Program-made: the position numbers and the translations under genes
Shown: piece after piece, positions 24,681 through 31,690 of the stretch
How the letters are laid out: each line of letters begins with the position of its first letter
Position numbering within the stretch: the first letter of the stretch is position 1
DNA from: Atlantibacter subterraneus
GTDB taxonomy: Bacteria; Pseudomonadota; Gammaproteobacteria; Enterobacterales; Enterobacteriaceae
Direction: 5' to 3' (one strand)
DNA: 64,000 nt
Assembly: GCF_027853245.1 (NCBI RefSeq)
Contig: NZ_JAPTZM010000005.1
Notes under the pieces: model-generated
Databases searched by the model: none
Told to the model about the DNA's origin: nothing
The model's input: the letters and a program-made list of their open reading frames with translations, nothing else

Positions 24681-25448
24681 ATGGCTCCTGCGCTAATACC
24701 GTCTTACAGCAAGGATTTGAGCATTACGCCGTTTGGCGAAAAGCTACTGATTGAATCATTCTACTTTTTCACGCTTGAAGCAGGCCTTTTAAGGGCTGAT
24801 GAATATATCGTTACAGCCGGTGAGTATCAGTATTACCTCGATGTATTTCAATTAGGCTGCTCGACTGATGATTTCTTTCTAGATCATGGTCTTGACCTGA
24901 TTGATATGAACATTCCAATGCAAGATATTGTTAACACTCTTCTGGCGCTGGATATGATCGATGATCATAAAACAATTCAAATTGGCCGTATTCAATTTAA
25001 TGATTTTAACTTCATTGAAGAAAATGGTCAGATGATGACTGGTAAGCAGGTCAAAAGCGCTGTTATTGCGACAGATTTCCAGTCGGCCGGTCTGGCCCGG
25101 GAAGTGTATAAAATGCTTGCCAGGAAACACGAGTTCCTGATTTGCGATAATATACAAAGCATTGCTGGTGGCGCTCTTTGGGCCAGCAGCATTATCCGTA
25201 TCGCAGAGGTGAGGATCTACAATTCGCGAACAAAGAAATTCATGGATATTCTTGGTCCTGGCGCGCGTGGAGTGTCAGGTACATTACCATGGAGCGCGAA
25301 TGATTTGTCTGTAGATGAGATTGTTCGCTGGGGCCGTGCGTATGATAATGAAAACTGTTGCCGCCATATAGTTCATGTGATCTGTAAAGACCGACTCATT
25401 GATGATCAGTTTCATGAGTATGTATCAATTGGTGGGGCTTCAGAGTAG
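24681..25448 (+). CDS. Putative GNAT-fold cargo protein
   Basis: The 255-residue soluble protein contains a segment (about residues 128-172) with G-L-A-R-E-V-Y-K-M-L, then F-L-I-C-D-N-I-Q-S-I-A-G-G-A-L-W-A. This resembles the acetyl-CoA loop and following strand of divergent GNAT acetyltransferases seen in phages (the S-D-x-x-Q-S-x-G-G-x-x-L-W type). A full catalytic centre cannot be confirmed by eye. It has its own downstream terminator and faces away from the attachment core, as expected of an independently expressed prophage gene. Effects on host physiology or superinfection are possible. Confidence 0.55.
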   Translation: MAPALIPSYSKDLSITPFGEKLLIESFYFFTLEAGLLRADEYIVTAGEYQYYLDVFQLGCSTDDFFLDHGLDLIDMNIPMQDIVNTLLALDMIDDHKTIQIGRIQFNDFNFIEENGQMMTGKQVKSAVIATDFQSAGLAREVYKMLARKHEFLICDNIQSIAGGALWASSIIRIAEVRIYNSRTKKFMDILGPGARGVSGTLPWSANDLSVDEIVRWGRAYDNENCCRHIVHVICKDRLIDDQFHEYVSIGGASE

Positions 25449-25460
25449 AGACCATACAGA

Positions 25461-25482
25461 CCCGGCAAATGCCGGGTTTTTT
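25461..25482 (+). terminator. Terminator of the cargo pair
   Basis: CCCGGC-AAAT-GCCGGG (25461-25476) is followed by six T residues. It sits 12 bases after the GNAT-like gene and just before the convergent integrase gene end. Confidence 0.88.
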
Positions 25483-25489
25483 ATCCTAA

Positions 25490-26668
25490 TCACTTCTTCA
25501 TTCCAACTTCCATTGCGGTTTTACCGTCATATTCAGCCAAGTATTTACCGTAATTGCGGAATAACATTTCCGGCCCTTTGTGGCCCATCTGCCCGGCAAG
25601 CCAGAAGAGGTTAACACCTTGGCTAATATGCTTGGTGGCGAATGTGTGTCGCGTCTGGTACGGGTTACGGTAGCGCACGCCAGCTTTTTTCAGGGTCGGC
25701 ACCCATGCTTTTTTACGGATCGCGTCGGCGTTCGCCCAGGGCTCTCCAGTTTTCGGGTCGCTAAATATGAATTCGCTTTTCATAAACGTGAATTGTTTCT
25801 GCGCCTGCAGGGCTGCCAACGCCTCATTGTTCAGTTCCACCTTACGCGTACCGGCTTTTGTCTTGGTGCCTTTAAGTACCCCTACGACACTGGCCGCCTG
25901 TACGTGAGCTGTGTTCGCTATGGTGTCGAGATCAGGCCAGCGTAGCGCGCACAGCTCGGAGCTCCGTAGACCGGTATTGAAGGCGAAACGGAACAGGTTT
26001 TCCCATTCCGGGTATCTACAGCTCTGGTAAATAGCGAGGGTTTCCGCTGGCGTAAACGGGTCAACCTCGTAATCGTCGGCGCTCGGGCTGCTGTCGATCA
26101 CGTGGTACCGGCTGGCGCTGACGAGGGTTACCGGGTTAATGGTCAGCAAGCCATCCGTAACCGCTTCATCTATGGCGCTGCGCAGAAACGAAAGGTTATT
26201 CCTGGTCGTTTTCAGCTTTGTTTTCCGGCTGGCTATCCAGTTTTTAAGGACCGCGGGCGTCAGTTCTGACACATGGAGTTTATGCAGGGCTGACAGCGCC
26301 GAAAGGCATTTTTCATAACCGTTTATAGTGGACGGCGAAAGATTGCGGTTCACGCAGATTTTCAGATACTCGTCCAGATAGGACTTAATATTTTTCGTTT
26401 TCTTCACTACCCCGAACAGTTCCAGCTTTTTGGAGTTGGGGAAATATTTTGCATATTCAAAGGTGCCACTGACGATCTGATTTTGTATTTCCCCCAGCAG
26501 GCGCTCGGCATACTTCACGCCGCGCGCGCTTGCTTCCATTTTGGATAGGGGCTCCCGGCAGAGAACCCCTTTGTAGGTGAAAGTGATAACCAGCGTGGAG
26601 CCTGTTTTGTGATTGCGGACAGTTATTCCTCTTGGGAGAGATAAGGGTCCTTGTTTTTGCGTGCCCAT
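25490..26668 (-). CDS. int: Phage tyrosine integrase
   Basis: The 392-residue protein is a lambda-type tyrosine recombinase. An N-terminal arm-binding segment (about 1-60) precedes a core-binding domain (about 90-190) and a catalytic domain with Arg in T-G-L-R-S-S-E-L, Lys in G-T-K-T-K-A-G-T-R-K, the box P-Y-Q-T-R-H-T-F-A (Tyr in place of the first His, common in this branch), His in M-G-H-K-G and the nucleophile in Y-G-K-Y. It integrates the phage at ssrA. ATG 26668 is preferred over an upstream start at 26695. Its 5' end overlaps the excisionase gene by 46 bases. Confidence 0.93.
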   Translation of the reverse strand: MGTQKQGPLSLPRGITVRNHKTGSTLVITFTYKGVLCREPLSKMEASARGVKYAERLLGEIQNQIVSGTFEYAKYFPNSKKLELFGVVKKTKNIKSYLDEYLKICVNRNLSPSTINGYEKCLSALSALHKLHVSELTPAVLKNWIASRKTKLKTTRNNLSFLRSAIDEAVTDGLLTINPVTLVSASRYHVIDSSPSADDYEVDPFTPAETLAIYQSCRYPEWENLFRFAFNTGLRSSELCALRWPDLDTIANTAHVQAASVVGVLKGTKTKAGTRKVELNNEALAALQAQKQFTFMKSEFIFSDPKTGEPWANADAIRKKAWVPTLKKAGVRYRNPYQTRHTFATKHISQGVNLFWLAGQMGHKGPEMLFRNYGKYLAEYDGKTAMEVGMKK

Positions 26669-26835
26669 TTTGCAACCTCTGTTAAGTCGATCCATCGTTC
26701 TTTGGAACCATCAACTTTTAAAACATGAACGCCTTCTTTCCATACTCCACGATGTAACCGTTTGTTAACGGCATCCAGCGTTTCGCCTACAGATTTGCAG
26801 TAGCTTGTAATGGGTATGACATCGAGATTAATCAT
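26623..26835 (-). CDS. xis: Excisionase
   Basis: The 70-residue protein has the size and winged-helix-like layout of phage excisionases: an N-terminal I-T-S-Y-C-K-S-V-G-E-T recognition helix region, then K-R-L-H-R-G-V-W...R-W-I-D-L-T-E-V-A-K-W. It overlaps the integrase 5' end, as in many lambdoid phages, so the two are translated together. Its start overlaps the stop of the next gene upstream by four bases (ATGA). Confidence 0.82.
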   Translation of the reverse strand: MINLDVIPITSYCKSVGETLDAVNKRLHRGVWKEGVHVLKVDGSKERWIDLTEVAKWARKNKDPYLSQEE

Positions 26836-27581
26836 GGTTTATTCTCCCACCCGATCGCCTGGAATAACCCCATTCTGGGGTGAAACCAGCGTGTACCGCG
26901 TGGCTCGGCTTCACTCATCATCTGGTGGAACGCTTTCATGAAGGGCTCAAGCTCAACAATGGCGCGACGTGACAGCAGACCGTCAGGGGTCATAAATTCG
27001 TGCGTATCCGTAGGAATGCGATAAGCGTTAACAAGGGTTCGGCACTTCGCGTCAGTCATGCCGCATTTGGCGACAACCTGGCGGTATCCGACATAACCGG
27101 CCCGCATATTGCCGCGCTTGATGTTCTCCACTGTCTCTGTAACCGTCTCGATCCGCTCTTCGACCTGGCTCAGGCGCTTCTGCTGGCGAACAGCGTCGGC
27201 GGCCATTGCGGCGATCATCTCAATTTCAGTCAGCGGCTCGCGGGTGCGGAAGTAGCTGTTAACCAGCTCGCGCTGGACCTTCCAGGCCAGGTCGTCGTTA
27301 AATGGCTTCGTCAGCATCAGGTAACCAGATTCGAACAGAATGATTCCTTTGGCGGTGCGAAGGGCAAAAGCATCAGAAAGTGACTCCGTACGTATTACGT
27401 CCGCAGTCAGTTCGAGATAATCCACGCCTTCGATGAAGTGAGCGCGATTACGGTTAAATGCTGCACGAGCGGTACCTTCAGGGCGCTGGTGGACTTCATC
27501 GATCATCGCCAGGGTTACAACGCGCTGACCACGATATTCCACTGTAGGAAGCTGTTTGTTGTTAATGGTTACTGTGCTCAT
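26832..27581 (-). CDS. ORF6N-domain phage antirepressor-like protein
   Basis: The 249-residue protein has an N-terminal ORF6N domain (about residues 8-110) with the typical V-E-Y-R-G-Q-R-V-V-T-L-A-M-I-D-E-V-H and R-A-A-F-N-R-N-R-A-H-F-I-E-G-V-D-Y blocks, then a coiled coil (about 125-155) and a C-terminal domain. ORF6N proteins are DNA-binding antirepressor-like regulators in phages. ATG 27581 has a GAGG 9 bases upstream; ATG 27587 is in frame but too close to it. Confidence 0.83.
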   Translation of the reverse strand: MSTVTINNKQLPTVEYRGQRVVTLAMIDEVHQRPEGTARAAFNRNRAHFIEGVDYLELTADVIRTESLSDAFALRTAKGIILFESGYLMLTKPFNDDLAWKVQRELVNSYFRTREPLTEIEMIAAMAADAVRQQKRLSQVEERIETVTETVENIKRGNMRAGYVGYRQVVAKCGMTDAKCRTLVNAYRIPTDTHEFMTPDGLLSRRAIVELEPFMKAFHQMMSEAEPRGTRWFHPRMGLFQAIGWENKP

Positions 27582-27592
27582 TATCATTTTCC

Positions 27593-28099
27593 TCAGTGCA
27601 TAACCGGTTTAACTGGCATCGTTTCGCCAGTGCGTAATCGAACTGCGAGATCAGCGAAAATTTCGTCGAGAAAGCTGCTGAACCAAGACTGGCCTCCATC
27701 TTTCACGCACTGCTCGTCGGCGTAATAGAACTGGAATACCGCCAGATATTGTTCCTGCGGCCTGTGTTCAATCAGTGTTCTTTCAACATGCTTAATGAGC
27801 AGATTTTCGATAAGTACTCGGGTTAAGCCGAAAGTAAATTCCCCGGTCTTTATCTGGTATTCGCCCTCACGTAACCCCCAGCGTTTTTCGCAACTGATGA
27901 GATAGAGCAGGGCGACCGTACCGCGCATGGAATGGACGATGGTTTCGGCCCACTCACGTTGTTCTTCAACAGTAAGCTCACCCTTACCATAACGATTTTC
28001 ATCAAGCATCCAGCCAGGAATCGTTATGTCGGATTGCTTCTGAATTTCCCTCAGACGCTCAACCAGTTGCTTTACGTTCGTGCTTTCATCGTTTTTCAT
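27593..28099 (-). CDS. Uncharacterised early phage protein, 168 residues
   Basis: I do not recognise this acidic, helical, soluble protein. It lies in the leftward early operon and overlaps the next gene upstream by four bases (ATGA type). The N-terminal third is coiled-coil-like (V-K-Q-L-V-E-R-L-R-E-I-Q-K-Q). No catalytic motif is visible. Confidence 0.7.
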   Translation of the reverse strand: MKNDESTNVKQLVERLREIQKQSDITIPGWMLDENRYGKGELTVEEQREWAETIVHSMRGTVALLYLISCEKRWGLREGEYQIKTGEFTFGLTRVLIENLLIKHVERTLIEHRPQEQYLAVFQFYYADEQCVKDGGQSWFSSFLDEIFADLAVRLRTGETMPVKPVMH

Positions 28100-28314
28100 T
28101 TCCGGTCCTTCAATTTGTTATATGACTCATGCGACAAAACCTGCCAGTTCTGGCCGCCGTCGCGTGAAAGAAGACGCCAGCGGCGGTTGACCCTCAGACT
28201 GAGGTTGCCGCAATGGATACGACACGGCGCAACCCGGCGCTGGCGGTAACGGCGCAGAACGTTAATCGCCTGGGCGTGTACCCATTCGGGTACGCGGATA
28301 GCTGTCAGTGTCAT
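28096..28314 (-). CDS. Small ParE-toxin-like phage protein
   Basis: The 72-residue basic protein ends with the block V-N-R-R-W-R-L-L-S-R-D-G-G-Q-N-W then M/L-S-H-E-x-Y, which I recognise from a phage family annotated as ParE-toxin-like. No antitoxin gene is obvious beside it, so toxin activity is uncertain; in phages these may simply be early accessory proteins. It overlaps both neighbours by four bases. Confidence 0.62.
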   Translation of the reverse strand: MTLTAIRVPEWVHAQAINVLRRYRQRRVAPCRIHCGNLSLRVNRRWRLLSRDGGQNWQVLSHESYNKLKDRK

Positions 28315-28547
28315 CGCATAACCTCTTTAGGCGGGGTGATGCGCCAGCCGGCTTCGCGGGCCAGTTCGATAAACCCCTGCAGGGTGGCGATGTGATCGTC
28401 CGGTGTAAGTCGGCAATCACAGATTGCTCGCCCGTCCTTCAGGTGAACGACGACGCGCCCGGTAAAATCCGGTGCAATGTGCAGATCCACCGGGCATACG
28501 CAGCGGAGCCCAGCCGCGCGCAATTGTTCCTGAGTAAACTCTTTCAC
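28311..28547 (-). CDS. Uncharacterised early phage protein, 78 residues
   Basis: A small soluble protein with Cys at C-V-C-P and C-D-C, perhaps metal-binding. It is part of the leftward operon, joined to its downstream neighbour by a four-base overlap, and its start overlaps the end of the next gene by four bases. No family is recognised. Confidence 0.65.
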   Translation of the reverse strand: MKEFTQEQLRAAGLRCVCPVDLHIAPDFTGRVVVHLKDGRAICDCRLTPDDHIATLQGFIELAREAGWRITPPKEVMR

Positions 28548-28903
28548 TGGACACCTCCGCTTAAATGTTTCTCTTTCACGTAATCGGTGACCTCTTTAAA
28601 CAGATCATCGACAATTAATTTCCCTGATTCGGTCAGATACTCAGTGTTTTTATTAATGCCAATTGCGTTCTGGTAAGTGTCCTGAATAAATGATTCGGTA
28701 TCCTTCCGGTTGCCAAATTCACCGCGAGCAAGTACCTCAAATCGTTTCAGTAACTGAGTCATTACACTTTCAGTTATTTCCAGCGTTTCGATTGCACCGC
28801 TCGGAAGATTCACAATCAGGAGATTTCCCGAAGTTTTATTTTTGAGCCTGTTTAATGCGGCATTAACAATCCGACGGCGGTACAAATTAATCACGTTTTC
28901 CAT
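28544..28903 (-). CDS. Uncharacterised early phage protein, 119 residues
   Basis: This helical, soluble protein starts at ATG 28903 with GAGGAG 10 bases upstream; an in-frame TTG at 28927 was rejected as it lies upstream of that site. It overlaps the next gene upstream by 17 bases. I recognise no domain. Confidence 0.65.
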   Translation of the reverse strand: MENVINLYRRRIVNAALNRLKNKTSGNLLIVNLPSGAIETLEITESVMTQLLKRFEVLARGEFGNRKDTESFIQDTYQNAIGINKNTEYLTESGKLIVDDLFKEVTDYVKEKHLSGGVQ

Positions 28904-29111
28904 TGCGTTGATGCTCCTCAATCTCAAGAACTATTTTTTCTTCCTTAACTGCCCATGAATTAACCTTTACAGACAGGAGGTAAGCTATCTCTACGAGATT
29001 TTCCATTTGATAAGAGTTAATGGATTTATATTGTTGAGTCATTACCTCCAACAAAATGTAAAGATGCTCTGTTGTAATTGTTATATCTTGTATGTCCTGA
29101 CGTTTCGGCAT
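28887..29111 (-). CDS. Uncharacterised early phage protein, 74 residues
   Basis: A small, helical, acidic protein with GGGAGATAACC right before its start. The run of small overlapping genes between regulator and excisionase is typical of lambdoid phages, whose early accessory proteins often act against host functions. No family is recognised. Confidence 0.62.
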   Translation of the reverse strand: MPKRQDIQDITITTEHLYILLEVMTQQYKSINSYQMENLVEIAYLLSVKVNSWAVKEEKIVLEIEEHQRNGKRD

Positions 29112-29113
29112 GG

Positions 29114-29221
29114 TTATCTCCCATATGCTTTGCGTAAATAAAGATACGCAATCACTTCATAACCACAGTTCATGTACATAAGCGCTGATTTGTATGCCGC
29201 CACATCCTTAATGAAACTCAT
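29114..29221 (-). CDS. Very small phage protein, 35 residues
   Basis: This short gene has an excellent ribosome binding site (GGAGGGA, 7 bases before ATG). It begins inside the end of the gene upstream (14-base overlap) and ends 2 bases before the next start, so it fits the operon exactly. The product (begins M-S-F-I-K-D-V-A-A-Y) is Tyr-rich with a short hydrophobic stretch. No family is recognised. Confidence 0.6.
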   Translation of the reverse strand: MSFIKDVAAYKSALMYMNCGYEVIAYLYLRKAYGR

Positions 29222-29633
29222 TATTCGTTCCCTCCGGTATATCTTTCAGTCCCGCATTAGCTTGTTCGATAAGTTTTTTTTCGTCTTTCGTAAAATGAAT
29301 TCTGGAATCTGAAATCAATTTAAAAAGAACGACCTCGATGATTTCGAAGAATCCTATCATCTGCCCTTTTAACGAATCATTGTCACTCAGATCACTTATT
29401 TCACTCACTATTCTTGAAATAGTGAATGGGGTATTTCCTGCACCTTCCCTTGCTTCACTTTCTAGATGCTTAAGCCAGATCCAGGCCAAAGCGGCTCCCG
29501 TAATGCACCCTCCCGAGTAGCCGCCTTTTGATGGCACGTTCCAAAAGTTGAGTCCAAAACCTGATTTAGACTTACCGCCGATAAATGGAAGTCTGTGTAG
29601 AGTTAATTTTTTTCTTTTATTAAATTTAATCAT
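29208..29633 (-). CDS. Uncharacterised early phage protein with Gly-rich segment, 141 residues
   Basis: The protein starts basic (M-I-K-F-N-K-R-K-K) and has a hydrophobic Gly-rich stretch around residues 36-55 (G-G-C-I-T-G-A-A-L-A-W-I-W-L) that could be a short membrane-associated helix. The rest is helical. It belongs to the leftward early operon, after a gap of about 60 bases from the previous gene. No family is recognised. Confidence 0.62.
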   Translation of the reverse strand: MIKFNKRKKLTLHRLPFIGGKSKSGFGLNFWNVPSKGGYSGGCITGAALAWIWLKHLESEAREGAGNTPFTISRIVSEISDLSDNDSLKGQMIGFFEIIEVVLFKLISDSRIHFTKDEKKLIEQANAGLKDIPEGTNNEFH

Positions 29634-29694
29634 TTTAAATTCCTTGAGGTGAGCTTATTCCCAGCATTTAAGCTGTGATTATTATCGGAGAAAG

Positions 29695-29979
29695 TTAATA
29701 ATTAATTGCTGCTTTATATTTGGGGTGACTATTAATAATGTTCTTTGCTTCTTCACACGCTTCGTTGTAATTCTTGAAGAAGTCAACGAGACAGAAATAA
29801 TCGCCTTCTACACGCTGGTATAATGCGTACTCATACTCATCACCCGAAAGGTCAGTAATTAGTTGAAAACTACAATCACCATGCCAAGGCTCGGCTGCAT
29901 GCAAGTAACCCCAATGTGAGCAACTGGCTCTCAATTTCTGGTGTATATCAAAAGGTTTTTTGATTTCTGAATTGCTCAT
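29695..29979 (-). CDS. First gene of the leftward early operon, 94 residues, unknown
   Basis: A small acidic protein with several Trp, Tyr and Cys residues. ATG 29979 (M-S-N-S-E-I-K-K) is preferred over an in-frame earlier start at 30015 that would lie on the -10 and operator sequences. It is the first gene after the leftward promoter, the place where lambda has N. It does not look like N (not Arg-rich), so its role is open. Confidence 0.62.
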   Translation of the reverse strand: MSNSEIKKPFDIHQKLRASCSHWGYLHAAEPWHGDCSFQLITDLSGDEYEYALYQRVEGDYFCLVDFFKNYNEACEEAKNIINSHPKYKAAINY

Positions 29980-30010
29980 AACATTCGACCTGTTGTTTGC
30001 CTGTGATATG

Positions 30011-30040
30011 AGCATACCTGTGGGTAATAATGTGCGTCAA
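30011..30040 (-). promoter_or_regulatory. Leftward early promoter PL
   Basis: On the minus strand TTGACG (30035-30040) is an almost perfect -35 box and TATGCT (30011-30016) a good -10 box, separated by 18 bp. The repressor element at 30015-30026 overlaps the -10 side, so bound repressor would block it. Confidence 0.75.
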
Positions 30041-30052
30041 CACCTATGGGTA
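30015..30052. promoter_or_regulatory. Left operator cluster OL (two sites)
   Basis: Two copies of a TACC-N4-GGTA-type element occur: TACC-TGTG-GGTA (30015-30026) and CACC-TATG-GGTA (30041-30052), starts 26 bp apart, about two and a half helical turns. Three more copies lie on the other side of the repressor gene. The shared element makes this the repressor's left operator. Confidence 0.78.
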
Positions 30053-30094
30053 ATGATTTTTTGAATTTCTTTTATCAATCTGATTTTTAAGGTA

Positions 30095-30118
30095 ATAAAA
30101 AACCCGCCGTAGCGGGTT
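30095..30118 (-). terminator. Terminator of the repressor gene
   Basis: Read on the minus strand, a 7-bp AACCCGC/GCGGGTT stem (30101-30107 with 30112-30118) is followed by a T run. It lies four bases after the repressor stop codon and insulates it from the leftward operon. Confidence 0.85.
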
Positions 30119-30121
30119 TAA

Positions 30122-30790
30122 TCAAATAATTTTTATTCTGGCCTCTACAGCCACGCCGAGTATCTTGCAATTCCCGTCTATAGGGATTAGTGGGTAAGCT
30201 GGGTTGAGCGGTTTTAGGAAATGATCCCCTCCATCGATGACTAACTTTTTAAAGGTCGCTTCATTTGCATCGATGAGCTTTGCCAGTACGAGACTGCCGT
30301 GTTTAGCCTCGCGACCTGTATCAAAGAGAACCATCATGCCTTCTGGTATGCTCATTCCCACAGGTGATGTCATGGAATCCCCTTTTATACGGAGCCAAAA
30401 CCCTTCACCTTCTACATGGGCATCCGATTCACACCAATCTTCAATGTCATTGAGTGTGTACGGTTCGATAGCTTCTGCCCAAGCTCCTGCGCTTACCCAA
30501 CTGATCACTGGATATCTTTTCCCTGGATTTGGTTGCTGAACTAGTTCGACATTCGATTTTTCTTGGCTGATACCATCCATCCACCCCCGGGGTAAACCGA
30601 ACGATTTTTCAATAACTTCGATCATATCGTCGGCGATGCGTTTTCTACCAGCTTTGCCCTCAGGCCATAGCATTCTTAGTACGTAGGAAGGCTCTCGCTC
30701 AATCTTTCTCGCGAGTTTTGAGGCATTCCCATCACAGTAATCATCCCTCAATTGGATGAGTCGTAAACGACGTTTTTCGTATTTATCCAT
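30122..30790 (-). CDS. CI/C2-type phage repressor with S24 autocleavage domain
   Basis: The 222-residue protein has an N-terminal helix-turn-helix region (about 10-60: L-R-D-D-Y-C-D-G-N-A-S-K-L-A-R-K-I) and a C-terminal S24 peptidase domain. The cleavage site is probably the Ala-Gly in W-V-S-A-G-A-W, the catalytic Ser is in G-D-S-M-T-S-P and the Lys in H-G-S-L-V-L-A-K. It would keep lysogeny by binding the TACC-N4-GGTA sites and be inactivated through RecA. ATG 30790 has GAGAG upstream; ATG 30799 is a close alternative. An earlier start would read through the operators. Confidence 0.93.
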   Translation of the reverse strand: MDKYEKRRLRLIQLRDDYCDGNASKLARKIEREPSYVLRMLWPEGKAGRKRIADDMIEVIEKSFGLPRGWMDGISQEKSNVELVQQPNPGKRYPVISWVSAGAWAEAIEPYTLNDIEDWCESDAHVEGEGFWLRIKGDSMTSPVGMSIPEGMMVLFDTGREAKHGSLVLAKLIDANEATFKKLVIDGGDHFLKPLNPAYPLIPIDGNCKILGVAVEARIKII

Positions 30791-30811
30791 AGCTCTCATT
30801 TTAACCTTTGT

Positions 30812-30863
30812 TACCCGGTGGTAAATAACCTGTGGGTATTGATTATCTTGATACCTACAGGTA
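30812..30863. promoter_or_regulatory. Right operator cluster OR (three sites)
   Basis: Three copies of the repressor element: TACC-CGGT-GGTA (30812-30823), AACC-TGTG-GGTA (30827-30838) and TACC-TACA-GGTA (30852-30863). The last lies in the spacer of the rightward promoter. Together with the left cluster this gives a lambda-like two-operator switch. Confidence 0.8.
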
Positions 30864-30867
30864 ATAT
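30839..30867 (+). promoter_or_regulatory. Rightward early promoter PR
   Basis: TTGATT (30839-30844) and TAATAT (30862-30867) are separated by exactly 17 bp, with an operator site between them. It reads into the Cro-like gene at 30897. Confidence 0.8.
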
Positions 30868-30896
30868 CAATCCTGATGTTTGTACAGAGGTCACTT

Positions 30897-31139
30897 ATGG
30901 AAACTTTGAAGCAATACATGGCGACTTTAACGCCTGAAGAAAAAAGGGTTTTCGCGCAGAGTTGCGGTACCACCCTCAATTACCTGAGGAAGGTCATGAG
31001 CACAGGTAAGCCGATGGGCCCAGAAATTTGCGCTCAGATTGAAATACATAGCGGTGGAAAAGTAACCCGTAAAGCACTTAGCCCACACAACTGGCAAAAG
31101 ATCTGGCCTGAACTGTTGCACTCCACCCATGCATGTTAA
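30897..31139 (+). CDS. Cro-like regulator (YdaS type)
   Basis: The 80-residue basic protein is divergent from the repressor gene and starts about 30 bp after PR. Its body (L-T-P-E-E-K-R-V-F-A-Q-S-C-G-T-T-L-N-Y-L-R-K-V) is the YdaS/Cro-type helix-turn-helix, ending with K-V-T-R-K-A-L-S-P-H-N-W-Q-K-I-W-P-E-L. It should compete for the same operators and favour lytic growth. ATG 30897 has AGAGG 10 bases upstream; a start at 30876 would add a leader overlapping that site. Confidence 0.88.
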   Translation: METLKQYMATLTPEEKRVFAQSCGTTLNYLRKVMSTGKPMGPEICAQIEIHSGGKVTRKALSPHNWQKIWPELLHSTHAC

Positions 31140-31419
31140 TAGCGCCGTGATGCCGCAGGCATACAGCACAGCCGATGGGGAGTGGATACAGGAGCAGTTA
31201 TCAGCGCTACCCCCATCAGCCAGGCAAAAGGCAATCGTTCGTTACGGAGAGGTGTACGAGGAGTTTTTGAACAGCGAGCCAGTGAGCTTTCGGAAAGAGA
31301 ACAAAGCAAGACACGAAGCCAATACACGCCTTCGTGAGTACACAAGAAAGTATCACCGGGCTTTACAGGGTTACACAGAAAAGCCCCCCCTCATACATTC
31401 AGAGATGACCACCCCATAA
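31129..31419 (+). CDS. Uncharacterised early phage protein in the CII position, 96 residues
   Basis: The protein overlaps the end of the Cro-like gene by 11 bases. It contains A-Y-S-T-A-D-G-E-W-I-Q-E-Q-L-S-A-L-P-P-S-A-R-Q-K-A, a block I recognise from conserved hypothetical proteins in this position in enterobacterial lambdoid phages. It is soluble and helical. Its function is not known to me. Confidence 0.72.
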   Translation: MHVNSAVMPQAYSTADGEWIQEQLSALPPSARQKAIVRYGEVYEEFLNSEPVSFRKENKARHEANTRLREYTRKYHRALQGYTEKPPLIHSEMTTP

Positions 31420-31690
31420 GGCCTTCGGAATTAAAGGTGTCTGGATGGCTAATCCCCAGAAAAAGTGGGGAAGAGGGAAGAGGGGGGTAAGGGGGGAGTT
31501 GGGAGAAGGGGTAGGTAAAGCGTCCTTTTCCAGGTGAAGGGTACATAGGTTAAGTAGATCTCAGTAACCAGTAACCTCCTCCAAAAAAAAACGGCACAGC
31601 CATTCAGATGGCTAAATGATTAAAGCGACCTGGCGGGTTTTTCCTGGAAAAGTTCAGGCTCACTTACAGGCACAGAGTTAGGGGCGGCAG
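31420..31690. other. G-rich, repeat-bearing non-coding region before the replication genes
   Basis: These 271 bases hold a purine tract (31467-31511) with six runs of three or more G separated by 3-4 bases, a strong G-quadruplex pattern. A 10-bp inverted repeat, CTTTTCCAGG (31525-31534) and CCTGGAAAAG (31643-31652), surrounds a small hairpin AGCCAT-tcag-ATGGCT (31598-31613) and a tandem CAGTAAC repeat near 31562-31575. No believable gene is present. It could be the replication origin of the helicase-primase module next to it. Confidence 0.45.

Noticed and set aside
31447..31539. 30-codon frame across the G-rich tract
   Set aside because: Product is Gly, Arg and Lys only because of the purine run; no ribosome binding site.
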